Origin: Rhodococcus phenolicus
GTDB lineage: Bacteria; Actinomycetota; Actinomycetes; Mycobacteriales; Mycobacteriaceae
Direction of reading: 5' to 3'
DNA: 58,018 nucleotides
NCBI RefSeq assembly: GCF_001646785.1
Contig: NZ_LRRH01000038.1
Location: 1 to 58,018 of the forward strand
Shown here one piece after another: positions 44,548 through 52,891 of the stretch. Every line of letters starts with the position of its first letter. Positions within the stretch are counted from its first letter, which is position 1. The position numbers were made by a program, and so were the translations under genes. Under the pieces are notes generated by a model. The model had not been told where the DNA came from. It made no database searches and saw only the letters and a program-made list of their open reading frames with translations.

Positions 44548-45219
44548 ATGACCACTCCCCAGCAGCCTGATCCCCGCATCCAGCCTCCGAACTACGTGCC
44601 TCAGCAGCCGGGCGGATGGCAGCCCGCCGCCGGATTTCCGCCGGCGCAGCCGCCGAAGAAGAAGAGGAAGTGGCCGTGGATCGTCGGCGGTATCGTCGCG
44701 GTCTTCGTCGTCGCCTCGATGGCCGGCGGCGAGGACGACAATCCGTCGGGTTCGGCGAATTCGGACAACCCGGCCCGGGTGGTGGATGCGCCGGCCGCCG
44801 CGCCGGTGAAGGACAATACGCCCGCTGCGATGAACACCCCGGTCCGTGACGGCAAGTTCGAGTTCGTCGTCACCGGCGTGGAGTCCGGCTTGGCGTCGCT
44901 CGGTGACAACCCGTTCCTCGCGGAGGAAGCGCAGGGGCAGTTCGTGATCGTCACGATGACGGTCACCAACATCTCCGATGCACCGAAGGGCCTGAGCCCG
45001 AGCGACCAGAAACTGATCGACGCGCAGGGACGCGAATTCGGTCCCGATACGTCGGCAGCGTTGAACCTCGACACGGACGTCGCGTTCTGGGACGAGATCA
45101 ACCCGGGCAACACGGTGACGATGCCGGTCGTGTTCGACATGCCCGCCGGCGCAGTCCCGGACGCGATCGAACTGCACGACTCCATGTTCTCGGGTGGCGC
45201 GACCGTCTCCCTCCGGTAG
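44548..45219 (+). CDS. DUF4352 domain protein, membrane anchored
   Basis: A 223-residue protein: Pro/Gln-rich N-terminal tail, basic stretch PKKKRKWPW, one transmembrane helix (about 48-64), a low-complexity linker and an outside immunoglobulin-like DUF4352 domain (about 105-220; [17 protein letters not shown] is the signature strand). Such proteins are exported antigen-like or telokin-like domains in Gram-positives; function unknown. Only a poor ribosome site precedes ATG 44548. Followed by a strong hairpin. Confidence 0.8.
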   Translation: MTTPQQPDPRIQPPNYVPQQPGGWQPAAGFPPAQPPKKKRKWPWIVGGIVAVFVVASMAGGEDDNPSGSANSDNPARVVDAPAAAPVKDNTPAAMNTPVRDGKFEFVVTGVESGLASLGDNPFLAEEAQGQFVIVTMTVTNISDAPKGLSPSDQKLIDAQGREFGPDTSAALNLDTDVAFWDEINPGNTVTMPVVFDMPAGAVPDAIELHDSMFSGGATVSLR

Positions 45220-45232
45220 CCACCCGCAGCCG

Positions 45233-45264
45233 CCGGTGCGCCCGAGAGGGGTCGGGCGCACCGG
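45233..45264 (+). terminator. 13-bp GC hairpin after the DUF4352 gene
   Basis: CCGGTGCGCCCGA pairs perfectly with TCGGGCGCACCGG around a 6-base loop, 14 bases after the DUF4352 stop. No U-tract, as is common in high-GC actinobacteria. A second hairpin (45287-45315) lies in the leader of the next gene. Confidence 0.65.
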
Positions 45265-45354
45265 GGGCGCATCCCGTCCCGTGTCTCCTTTTGGCGGTCC
45301 CCACCGCCACAAAGGAACACCACACGGGCCTCGTTTCCCGAAAGGACTTCGACA

Positions 45355-45954
45355 ATGAGCGACGACAAAACCCCCGCTCCGGCAGGCTGGTATCCGAACC
45401 CCGATGGTGGACAGCGCTTCTGGAGCGGGTCCGAGTGGCTCGACCTGCCCGACCCCGATACGGACGGCAAACCGAAGCGGCGAATCCCGAAGAAGCCGAT
45501 ACTCATCGGCCTTGCCGTACTTGTACTTGCGGGTGCGGGCGGAACGGTGGCATGGAAGGTCAACCACGACGCCCAGGTCGCAGCTCAGGTTGCCGCGGCG
45601 GAGGAAGCCGCGAACCGGGAGACCGAACGCGTCGCAGCGGAGAAGGCCGAGCAGGAGAAGCGCGAGGCCGCCGAACGCCTCTCCCGACAGCTGAGTGTCG
45701 CGCAGATCGAATCGAGCATCGAAACGATGGCGAACGAACACGTCGACAAGGGCATGTTCGACGGGCCGGTCCTCAACGTGAGCTGCTCCCCCACCAACGG
45801 CGGTTCCACCGACAACCTCACCGAAACCACCACGGTGTTCGAATGTTTCGTCGCTACCGAAGATATCGGGGACGGGCGCATGCGCGGGTACAAGTACCAC
45901 GCGACGATGAACTGGTCGACCGAGGAGTTCACCTACGGCTTCGGGGCGCCGTGA
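45355..45954 (+). CDS. DUF2510 domain membrane protein
   Basis: A 199-residue protein with an N-terminal DUF2510 motif (PAGWYPNPDGGQRFWSGSEW, residues 9-28), basic linker, one transmembrane helix (about 48-66), a charged Ala/Glu coiled-coil segment (about 70-115) and a C-terminal domain with two cysteines (NVSCSPT, VFECFVAT). DUF2510 is thought to be a cytoplasmic interaction module. AAAGGA precedes the ATG. Function unknown. Confidence 0.82.
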   Translation: MSDDKTPAPAGWYPNPDGGQRFWSGSEWLDLPDPDTDGKPKRRIPKKPILIGLAVLVLAGAGGTVAWKVNHDAQVAAQVAAAEEAANRETERVAAEKAEQEKREAAERLSRQLSVAQIESSIETMANEHVDKGMFDGPVLNVSCSPTNGGSTDNLTETTTVFECFVATEDIGDGRMRGYKYHATMNWSTEEFTYGFGAP

Positions 45955-45984
45955 CCGGGCGACCAACTCCGACGGTCGAGGCGC

Positions 45985-46566
45985 CTACATCGCGGCGCGT
46001 ACTCCGGCGATGTAGGCGGCAGCGTCGAAATCCTCGATCAGCGACTTCTGGATCATGAATCCCTGGACCACCCCCAGCACGACCGGCGCGACCTCGGTGG
46101 CCCAGGTACGCGAATCGACTCCGGATGCAGGCGGATTCTCGACTGCCCAGGCGGCGAGCATGTCGATCACGGATTCGCGCATCCGGGCGAACACGGCGCG
46201 AACGAGGTCACCGATCTCCGGATCGATGCTCCCCTCCGCCCACACCTGCAGGACGGCGCTGCCGAGGGAACTCTCGTCCAGGTTCCTCAGTATCGCGGCG
46301 ACGATGTCCCCCAGGCCGCCGACCTCGGACCCTCCGATGGAAACGAGAAGTGCGCGCCGATCGCCGAGGACGTGGTCGGCGACGGCGACGAGGAGTTCCT
46401 GCTTGCCGCCGAAGTATCCGTAGATGGCGCCGGCGGACAGGCCGGATTCGGTGATGATGTCGGCCATCGTCGTGCTGCGGTAGCCCGAGCGCGTGAAGCA
46501 GCGCAGAGCTGCGTCGATGATCTCGGCACGCCGAGCAGCGCGGTGCTCCTGACTGACCCTGGGCAC
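45985..46566 (-). CDS. TetR-family regulator
   Basis: A 193-residue TetR protein: DNA-binding part YRSTTMADIITESGLSAGAIYGYFGGKQELL and a helical ligand pocket. It is divergent from the membrane protein at 46663 with a perfect 14-bp palindrome between, the standard arrangement of a TetR repressor controlling an export gene. Likely autoregulated. Ligand unknown. Confidence 0.9.
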   Translation of the reverse strand: MPRVSQEHRAARRAEIIDAALRCFTRSGYRSTTMADIITESGLSAGAIYGYFGGKQELLVAVADHVLGDRRALLVSIGGSEVGGLGDIVAAILRNLDESSLGSAVLQVWAEGSIDPEIGDLVRAVFARMRESVIDMLAAWAVENPPASGVDSRTWATEVAPVVLGVVQGFMIQKSLIEDFDAAAYIAGVRAAM

Positions 46567-46596
46567 GACCGGTTCCCTTCCATCCTCTCGGGGCTG

Positions 46597-46644
46597 TTGA
46601 CAAGCACCTTATCCGAGGCATTTTATAGAGAACGAATATTCGTT
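46597..46644 (+). promoter_or_regulatory. promoter and TetR operator between the TetR gene and the membrane-protein gene
   Basis: A consensus -35 TTGACA (46597-46602) and an AT-rich -10 region TTTATA (46622-46627) precede a perfect palindrome AACGAATATTCGTT (46631-46644), inside a looser dyad with flanking AGAG and CTCT. Binding there would block transcription start. Confidence 0.65.
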
Positions 46645-46662
46645 TTCTCTTGGAGGGTTTCC

Positions 46663-47676
46663 ATGAGCGCCACCCCGGCAACATCGGGCAGCACACCGGT
46701 TGCACGCGCGATCGCGCTGGCGGTCGGCGCCGCCGCAATCGTCGGAATCGTTCTGCTGGCCTTCACGTGGCCGGCCGTCACATCGGAACCCCGCGACCTT
46801 CCGGTTGCGGTCGCAGGCCAGGAAGCAGCGGTCGCGCAGATCCCCGGCGTCGTCACGGCCCAGGCCGGCGACACGATCGCGCCGGCTCGCGTGACCGACC
46901 GCGCGGCCGCGGTCGACGCCATCGAGCATCGGGAGGCCTACGGCGCGATCGTGCTCGGTTCGGCGCCCGGCGACGCCCTCGAGGTCCTGATTGCCTCGGC
47001 CGCGAATCCTCAAGTCGCCCAGATGCTTCAAGCGATGGCCGCGCAGATGGGGCAGCGGACCGGAGCGGCCGTCACCGTGACCGACGTGGTGCCGTTCGAC
47101 GGCGCCGATCCGCGCGGCGCGAAGATGTCGGCAGCCGCGTTCCCGCTGGTGCTCGGTGGAATGGCGGGAGCTGTGATCATCTCGGTTGCGATCGCCACGG
47201 CACTTCCCCGCGTAGCGGCACTCGCGGCGTACGCGGTCGCTGCCGGGTTGCTGCTCGCCGGCATCCTCCACAGCTGGTTCGGCGGGCTGCACGGCAGCTA
47301 CTGGGTCAACGCCGCCGCGGTCGGGTTGACGGTGGTCGCTATCTCGGCGCCGATCGTCGGGTTGCGGAGTCTGCTCGGCATGCCCGGCATCGGGGTCGGC
47401 GCGGTACTGATGATGCTGATCGCGAATCCGATCTCCGCCGCCACGATGCCGGTCGAGTTCCTCGTCGGCCCCTGGGGCGCGGTCGGGCAATGGTTCCCGC
47501 CCGGCGCGGGCGCGACCCTGCTGCGTGAACTGTCGTACTTCCCCGACGCGAACACCGCGTTCCCGTGGACGGTCCTGGCCATGTGGGCGGCTGCAGGCGT
47601 GCTGCTGACGTGTATCGCCGCTGCGCGGGAATCGAAGGCCGACGACGAGGTCCCGGAACTCGCGACCGTCGAATAG
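46663..47676 (+). CDS. multi-pass membrane protein, ABC-2/DUF3533-like, TetR controlled
   Basis: A 337-residue protein with one N-terminal helix (about 18-38), an extracytoplasmic domain (about 40-155; DLPVAVAGQEAAV is the typical first strand) and five or six C-terminal helices. The layout is that of YhgE/ABC-2-type permeases, shorter than the 439-residue relative at 23421. GGAGGG precedes ATG 46663. Regulation by the divergent TetR protein suggests export of a toxic or signalling compound. Confidence 0.75.
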   Translation: MSATPATSGSTPVARAIALAVGAAAIVGIVLLAFTWPAVTSEPRDLPVAVAGQEAAVAQIPGVVTAQAGDTIAPARVTDRAAAVDAIEHREAYGAIVLGSAPGDALEVLIASAANPQVAQMLQAMAAQMGQRTGAAVTVTDVVPFDGADPRGAKMSAAAFPLVLGGMAGAVIISVAIATALPRVAALAAYAVAAGLLLAGILHSWFGGLHGSYWVNAAAVGLTVVAISAPIVGLRSLLGMPGIGVGAVLMMLIANPISAATMPVEFLVGPWGAVGQWFPPGAGATLLRELSYFPDANTAFPWTVLAMWAAAGVLLTCIAAARESKADDEVPELATVE

Positions 47677-47682
47677 CCGGAG

Positions 47683-47720
47683 TTGCGCTTCAGGTTGGTT
47701 GAAGCTCGATGATGGCGAGG
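47683..47720 (+). promoter_or_regulatory. MerR-type promoter with 19-bp spacer and dyad; probable leaderless start
   Basis: TTGCGC (47683-47688), a 19-base spacer and GATGAT (47708-47713) form the over-long promoter typical of MerR control. Within the spacer region lies GCTTCA-7 bases-TGAAGC (47687-47705), the expected MerR dyad. The predicted transcription start, 7 bases after the -10, coincides with the GTG at 47720, implying a leaderless message. Confidence 0.65.
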
Positions 47721-48790
47721 TGCAACCTTCCGAACTGATGTCGATCGGGGTCTTCGCCGGGCGTTCGGGTCTGACCCCGAGTGCGCTGCGGTTCTACGCC
47801 GACTCCGCGCTACTGCTACCGGCCGAGGTCGATCCCGTGTCGGGTTACCGCTTCTACCATCCCGAGCAGCTGCCCCGGGCCGACATGCTCCGGCAGCTCC
47901 GCGAGATCGGCATGCCATTGGCGTCGGTCCGAGCGGTCCTGGACGCGGGACCGGAAGAGGCGGCTCGGATGATCGACGATCACGTCGCGAAAGTGCTCGG
48001 CGATGCCACCGCGGCGCGACGCCGGGCGGCCCGCCTTACGGCGACGCTCACCGATACGGCCGCCGCCGTTCCGATCGCCACGTTGAAGGGGCCGGTGCTG
48101 GCCGACGCGGTCGAGCAGGTCTCGAGCGCCACGGCGCGCGAGCCCGCAATGCCGGTACTCGACGGCATCCACATCGAGGCCGGCCCGCACGCGATCACCC
48201 TGACCGCAACCGATCGGTATCGGCTCTCGACGCGCACCCTGGTGCCCGAGGAACCGATGGCTTCCAGCTGGTCCACAACGGTCGATGCAGGAGACCTGCG
48301 GTCCGCGGTCGCCGAGATGCGCCGCTGCACAACGGTGCGCGTGGAAGCATCGGCGCGCGGAATCCGGCTGCGGGCGGTGGAGCGCGAGGATCAGCACTGC
48401 AGGCTCGTCGCCGAACCGTTCCCCGACTACCGGGCGATGCTCGCGGATCTGCCGGAGCCCACCACTCGTGTGACCGTCCCCAAGAACGTGCTGCTGCGGG
48501 CGCTCGAGGACAGTGCCGGCGAACACATCACGCTGACCGTGGCCGACGGCGTTTCCGAATTCCTCACCGGCGACGAACAATCCCTCGGTTCACTGAACGC
48601 CGAAGCGACAGGCGCGGATCTCCGAATTTCGTTTCAGCTCACGACGTTCTACCCGGCGATCAGCACCGCAATCGGACCCGACGTGATGTTGGACCTACGA
48701 GGATGGGACCTGCCCGTCACGGTTCGCTCCGCCGACCGCGGTGATCTCACGACCCTCGCAATGCCCATCGACCCCGGCCACACCGCCTGA
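47720..48790 (+). CDS. MerR regulator fused to a DnaN (sliding-clamp)-like domain
   Basis: A 356-residue fusion. Residues about 7-75 are a MerR helix-turn-helix with wing (MSIGVFAGRSGLTPSALRFY, then DPVSGYRFYHPEQL); a helical linker runs to about 120; residues about 130-355 resemble DNA polymerase III beta-clamp domains (MPVLDGIHIEAGPHAITLTATDRYRLS is a clamp-like strand-loop-strand, with PDYRAML later). True DnaN has three clamp domains; only about two fit here, so it is more likely a ligand or protein sensor than a processivity factor. GTG 47720 is supported by the promoter; ATG 47738 is the alternative. Followed after 20 bases by a co-directional gene. Confidence 0.85.
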   Translation: MQPSELMSIGVFAGRSGLTPSALRFYADSALLLPAEVDPVSGYRFYHPEQLPRADMLRQLREIGMPLASVRAVLDAGPEEAARMIDDHVAKVLGDATAARRRAARLTATLTDTAAAVPIATLKGPVLADAVEQVSSATAREPAMPVLDGIHIEAGPHAITLTATDRYRLSTRTLVPEEPMASSWSTTVDAGDLRSAVAEMRRCTTVRVEASARGIRLRAVEREDQHCRLVAEPFPDYRAMLADLPEPTTRVTVPKNVLLRALEDSAGEHITLTVADGVSEFLTGDEQSLGSLNAEATGADLRISFQLTTFYPAISTAIGPDVMLDLRGWDLPVTVRSADRGDLTTLAMPIDPGHTA

Positions 48791-48810
48791 CCAATCCCGA
48801 GGAGCACCCG

Positions 48811-49317
48811 ATGACTGTCTCCGCCGAATCCGACCCGACCATGGATGCGATCGCACACGCCGTCACCACAGGACGAGCCGGCGACGCCGCGGCCGCCCGA
48901 GAACACTTGCTGGACTTGTGGTCCGAGATCGGCGTCCTGGGCGACCCATTGCACCGCTGCACACTCGCGCACTACCTGGCAGACCTCTACGCCGATCCCG
49001 CGCAAGCCTTGACCTGGGACATACGCGCCCTCGACGCGGCCGATGCCGTGACCGACCAACGAGTGCAGGAACACCACGCAGGCCTGCACGTCGCCGGCTT
49101 CTATCCCTCGCTGCACCTGAACCTGGCCGACAACTACCGACGACTGGGTTCTTTCGATGCTGCCGCCGGTCACGTCACCGCCGCCCGCGAGCACGCCCCG
49201 AACCTGCCGGACGGGCCGTACGGCGACACCGTTCGGGCCGCCATCGACGAGGTCGCCGATGCCATCGACCGGAGGGACCGCACGCGACGCGTCTCCGCAC
49301 CGGGTGCTACCGGCTGA
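48811..49317 (+). CDS. helical-repeat (TPR-like) protein, partner of the MerR-clamp gene
   Basis: A 168-residue all-helical protein with paired-helix repeats resembling tetratricopeptides (AAAREHLLDLWSEIG, HRCTLAHYLADLYADP, SLHLNLADNYRRLGSFDAAAGHVTAAREHA). Soluble, no signal peptide. GAGGAG lies about 9 bases before ATG 48811, only 20 bases after the MerR-clamp stop, so the two are an operon. Probably a scaffold or effector of the regulator; function unknown. Confidence 0.8.
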   Translation: MTVSAESDPTMDAIAHAVTTGRAGDAAAAREHLLDLWSEIGVLGDPLHRCTLAHYLADLYADPAQALTWDIRALDAADAVTDQRVQEHHAGLHVAGFYPSLHLNLADNYRRLGSFDAAAGHVTAAREHAPNLPDGPYGDTVRAAIDEVADAIDRRDRTRRVSAPGATG

Positions 49318-49329
49318 CACCTCGAAGTT

Positions 49330-50202
49330 TCAGCGCACCACGCCGAGTACCCGGCTTGCCATGTGCGCCATGCCGGCGGCGTTCGGATGCAGCGGGCTCG
49401 ACGACGGACCGGCCTCACGTCCCTCGAACCATCGTTGCCCTGGTGCGGCACAGGCGTCATGCCCTTCTGCGCCCGCAGTGACGTCGACGAACTCGGTACC
49501 GGACGTCGCTGCCGCCGTGGCGAGGACTCCGTTCATCATCGCGAAGAAGCCTTTCGCCCAGACAGCGTCGGCGTTGCTGATCGGAAGGTTCGGCCAGCAT
49601 CCGCGATCTCCGAAGATTCCACCGTGCCCGACCAGCACGATGCGCGCGGCGGGCGCCTTCATCCTGATCGCGGCAAGTGTGGACCAGACCTTCGGTCCGA
49701 GTCCGGCGAGCGCGGACAGCGCCCGGTCGCTGACTGCCGGATCGTTTCGGCATCCGGCGTCACCGCCAGGTGCAGTGGCATAGCACTGGGAAACCAATGT
49801 GGGCCAGTTGATGTCGTTGCCACCGATACTGAGCGTCACCAGTGTGGCGTCCGAGGGCATCCGTTCGATCTGCGGGAGCACCACCCCCATCGACGTCGGC
49901 TGCGGCGTGTTCGTCACATGCTCGGTGCGGGCTCCGGTGCACGATAGGTTGAGGAACGACGCCGCACCGACTCCCTGGGCGACAAGCGTCGGATAGCCGA
50001 GGTTGGAGCGGCCGCACCCGTTGGTCTGCGCGGTCCGGTCGAGAGAGGGGCCGGCGGCCCGCGAATCCCCCAGCGCGACGTACCGCACACCACCGCTCGC
50101 AGGAGCCGCCGAGACGGGGGCCGGAAACGCGAACGAGACGGCGGCGGTAGTCGCGACGACGGCGGCGGTGACGGCGGCGCGGAGTCCAACGGGCTTGCTC
50201 AT
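49330..50202 (-). CDS. secreted SGNH/GDSL hydrolase
   Basis: A 290-residue exported esterase or lipase. A signal peptide (residues 1 to about 32, ending SAAPAS) precedes the SGNH fold: YVALGDSRAAGP (nucleophile Ser), the Gly block, SIGGNDI (Asn) and PLHPNAAGMAHMA (His). Six mature cysteines (for example NGCGRS, NLSCTGA, DAGCRND) suggest three disulfides, as in Streptomyces scabies-type esterases. ATG 50202 has no strong ribosome site. Convergent with the helical-repeat gene. Likely acts on extracellular lipids or esters. Confidence 0.88.
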   Translation of the reverse strand: MSKPVGLRAAVTAAVVATTAAVSFAFPAPVSAAPASGGVRYVALGDSRAAGPSLDRTAQTNGCGRSNLGYPTLVAQGVGAASFLNLSCTGARTEHVTNTPQPTSMGVVLPQIERMPSDATLVTLSIGGNDINWPTLVSQCYATAPGGDAGCRNDPAVSDRALSALAGLGPKVWSTLAAIRMKAPAARIVLVGHGGIFGDRGCWPNLPISNADAVWAKGFFAMMNGVLATAAATSGTEFVDVTAGAEGHDACAAPGQRWFEGREAGPSSSPLHPNAAGMAHMASRVLGVVR

Positions 50203-50380
50203 GATCAGCAGTATCCGTGACGGCTGCCGTGACAACATGGAGATCGGGTGACGTGTTTCTGTGTCGTGGAACAATGAGGATGGGTCGTCGCACCTGCACG
50301 CGCCGACGACCTCGCATCGCGCGCATCTCCGACGGGGTGCGGCCGACGCCACCATTCGCCGTGTGGGCGTGGACTTTTCC

Positions 50381-50431
50381 GAGCGAACGATACATTCACT
50401 CGATCTGAAGAGCTGAGCGATACATTCGCTC
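50381..50431. promoter_or_regulatory. two tandem TetR-like dyads upstream of the SGNH hydrolase
   Basis: GAGCGATACATTCGCTC (50415-50431) is a 6-bp-arm dyad, and a related GAGCGAACGATACATTCACTC (50381-50401) lies 13 bases away; both share GATACATTC(A/G)CTC. They look like tandem operators. No TetR gene is adjacent, so they may serve the hydrolase about 180 bases away or a lost gene. Confidence 0.45.
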
Positions 50432-51092
50432 GGGCGCGGGCGCCACCACCCTCCGACATCGGCACGCTGACCGCGGCACGTGAACAGCACTAGAACAGCC
50501 GTTCGAGTTGACCGCCCCCACTCCGCGTGGCACCATCCCAAGATCACCTGAAAACAGGTCGACCCCGGCCGGTGCGCCAACACCGATCCGGGGTCTGGGC
50601 ACACGACAGACAGGACTGTCATGCACCGTAGGCTGGATTCTATCCACGCGCCCGATCGAGGCGCGCACCGACGAGCGACTCCGCTCGACCCCCTGTCGAC
50701 GTCCTGACGCTTCCGCTCCCCGACCCCGCCGGTCGAGGAGCTACAGGCGTTTCCTCCACGGTATGCACGAGGGCCGTTCCGGTGACCGAGGCATGACCGT
50801 GTCCGTCGCTACCCTCCCGTAGTCCGACGTCAGCGCATCGCCGCTGCGGGTCTTTCGGCCACGGAGCCGAACCCGAAACCGACAGGGCACCAGTACCTTC
50901 AGCCTCCACAGCTGGTGGTGGAGCACCCGATCGCACGGGTCGACACGCACGACCGGGTCCAGCCGAAGCCACACGTCACCACCGACGTGGGGCCAGAAGT
51001 GCTGGCCGAGACGGTCTATCGGGGCATGGCGACCGGGCAGCGTTGGGGAAGGGGCCGAGCAGACTCAGGGACCCGTAGGGTCTCCGATCGGT
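50432..51092. other. 660-base stretch with no convincing gene
   Basis: Open frames of 60-110 codons exist on both strands but none has a ribosome site with a plausible start, a recognisable domain, or protein-like composition (they are Arg/Pro/Ser-rich shadows). Together with the orphan dyads to the left, this may be a decayed gene. I see no RNA gene or insertion-element ends here. Confidence 0.5.
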
Positions 51093-51110
51093 TCAGGGCA
51101 GCCGCCCTGA
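51093..51110 (-). terminator. hairpin after the GMC oxidoreductase
   Basis: TCAGGGC-AGCC-GCCCTGA, a perfect 7-bp stem with a 4-base loop, begins 3 bases beyond the GMC oxidoreductase stop. Short and without U-tract, but well placed; another 5-bp stem follows at 51070-51082. Confidence 0.55.
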
Positions 51111-51113
51111 CAT

Positions 51114-52724
51114 TCAGCCGTGCAGGATCAGGGCTGCGCACCTCTCGCCGATCATGATCGCGGGCGCGTTGGTGTTGCCACCGGTCACACTCGGCATGAT
51201 CGATGCGTCGGCAACGCGCAGTCCGTCGATTCCGCGAACTCGAAGCTGCGGGTCCACGACCGCCCGCTCGTCGACCCCCATCCGGACCGACCCGACCGGG
51301 TGATAGACGGTGTGGATACGGTTGGGCAGTTCTTCGCGCAACGCTGCTTTGTCGGTGAATTTCGCACCCGGAATGAGTTCGCCCTCGTTGTCGCCGGTTC
51401 CCGCCATGATCTCGCGGACCATGTTGATGCCCTCGAGAAGCACTTCGGTGTCCTTGGGCACCGTCAGATACGCCGGATCGATGAGGGGTGCGGCCGTCGG
51501 ATCTGCTGAAGCCAATCGGACGGTCCCCCGGCTCTCCGGGTAGATGAGGGCCGGGAAGACGCTTTGACCTGGTTTTTTGCTAGCAGGAACGACTCGCTTG
51601 TCGGAGTCTTGATTCGGCGACGGATATACCCAGTAGAGGCTGAGTAGTTGCAGGTCGGGAATCTCGCGCGCATGGGAGGTGCGCACGAAGGCGACCGATT
51701 CGAATGAGGAACCAGCCGCCCACGACGATCCCGGACGGACCCGTTCGGCCGCCAGTCCACGCATGAAGTACGGCGCCGTCGGCCTGCGCAACGCTGATTT
51801 CATCTTGAACGACAGGGGGACGAAGAGGTGGTCGTGGAGGTTGTCGCCCACCGGCAGATCTGCGTGGACGACGATGCTGTGCTCCTTCAGGTGCGCGGCA
51901 GGACCGATCCCGGACAGTTGCAGAATCTGAGGCGACCCGTACGTGCCGGCCGATACGACGACCTCGCGCGACGCTCCGATCACCTGCTTGCCGCCCTCGA
52001 CCAGGATTTCCACGCCTGTCGCGCGGGAGCCCGCGATGACGATCTTCGCCACCGTCACATCCGTTAGCACGGTGAGATTGGGCAACGGATCTTCGTGCAG
52101 GTAGCCCTTGGAGGTGGAGTACCGCAGACCTTTCGAAACACTCTGTTGAAAAACTGCGACACCTTCCTGGCTCTCGCCGTTGTAGTCGTCGAGCTTCGGC
52201 ACACCCAGGCGCGTCGCGGTGGCGTCCATGAACGCGTGCGCCGCGTCGGTGATGGTGTGCTGACGGGTGACCTTGATCGGACCGCCGGACCCGCGCAATG
52301 CGCTCGCGCCGTCCTCCCAGTCCTCCATCCGCTTGAAGTACGGCAGGACGTCGTCGTAGGCCCAGCCCGTGCAGCCTTCGGCGGCCCAGTCGTCGAAGTT
52401 CTTCTTGTTGCCTCGGACGAAGAGCATCCCGTTGACCGAGCTGGATCCGCCGAGGATCCGGCCGCACGTCATCGGGATCCTACGGTTGAGCGCGTTGCGC
52501 TGCGGCGTCGACTTGTAGCCCCAGTCGAACAGCTTTTTCAGCTGCGGCGTCGAGTGCATGACGTTGATCGCACCCGGGATCTGGAAAAGCAACTTGGCCC
52601 AGCCCTTGTTGTCCGCTCCTCCCGCTTCGAGCAGCGCGACGGACGCGCCGCTTTCGGCGAGCCTGCGCGCGACCACACAGCCCGCGCTGCCCGCTCCAAC
52701 AACTACGTAGTCGGCCTCGGTCAT
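51114..52724 (-). CDS. GMC-family FAD oxidoreductase (choline/alcohol dehydrogenase-like)
   Basis: A 536-residue flavoenzyme: FAD motif VVGAGSAGCVVARRLAE at the N-terminus, GRILGGSSSVNGMLFVRG at about residues 88-105, and the C-terminal active-site block HPVGSVRMG with NTNAPAIMIGERCA. It oxidises a primary or secondary alcohol. GGAG lies 8 bases before ATG 52724. The neighbouring gene is an LLM oxidoreductase on the same strand, 167 bases away. Mycofactocin-linked GMC enzymes exist in Rhodococcus, but no mycofactocin genes are seen here. Confidence 0.93.
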   Translation of the reverse strand: MTEADYVVVGAGSAGCVVARRLAESGASVALLEAGGADNKGWAKLLFQIPGAINVMHSTPQLKKLFDWGYKSTPQRNALNRRIPMTCGRILGGSSSVNGMLFVRGNKKNFDDWAAEGCTGWAYDDVLPYFKRMEDWEDGASALRGSGGPIKVTRQHTITDAAHAFMDATATRLGVPKLDDYNGESQEGVAVFQQSVSKGLRYSTSKGYLHEDPLPNLTVLTDVTVAKIVIAGSRATGVEILVEGGKQVIGASREVVVSAGTYGSPQILQLSGIGPAAHLKEHSIVVHADLPVGDNLHDHLFVPLSFKMKSALRRPTAPYFMRGLAAERVRPGSSWAAGSSFESVAFVRTSHAREIPDLQLLSLYWVYPSPNQDSDKRVVPASKKPGQSVFPALIYPESRGTVRLASADPTAAPLIDPAYLTVPKDTEVLLEGINMVREIMAGTGDNEGELIPGAKFTDKAALREELPNRIHTVYHPVGSVRMGVDERAVVDPQLRVRGIDGLRVADASIMPSVTGGNTNAPAIMIGERCAALILHG

Positions 52725-52891
52725 GTCTGTGCTCCGTACGCGACTCGACGCAAAAGGACACCCGAACACAGGGTATTCGCTCTGCACCGCCGGCAACACC
52801 GTCACGACGTTGCGGAATGAGGGAGATGCAGCGATTCGTGAGACAGAATCGGCAGTCCATCCGGACCGGACATCCGCGTCCGGTCGTTCTG

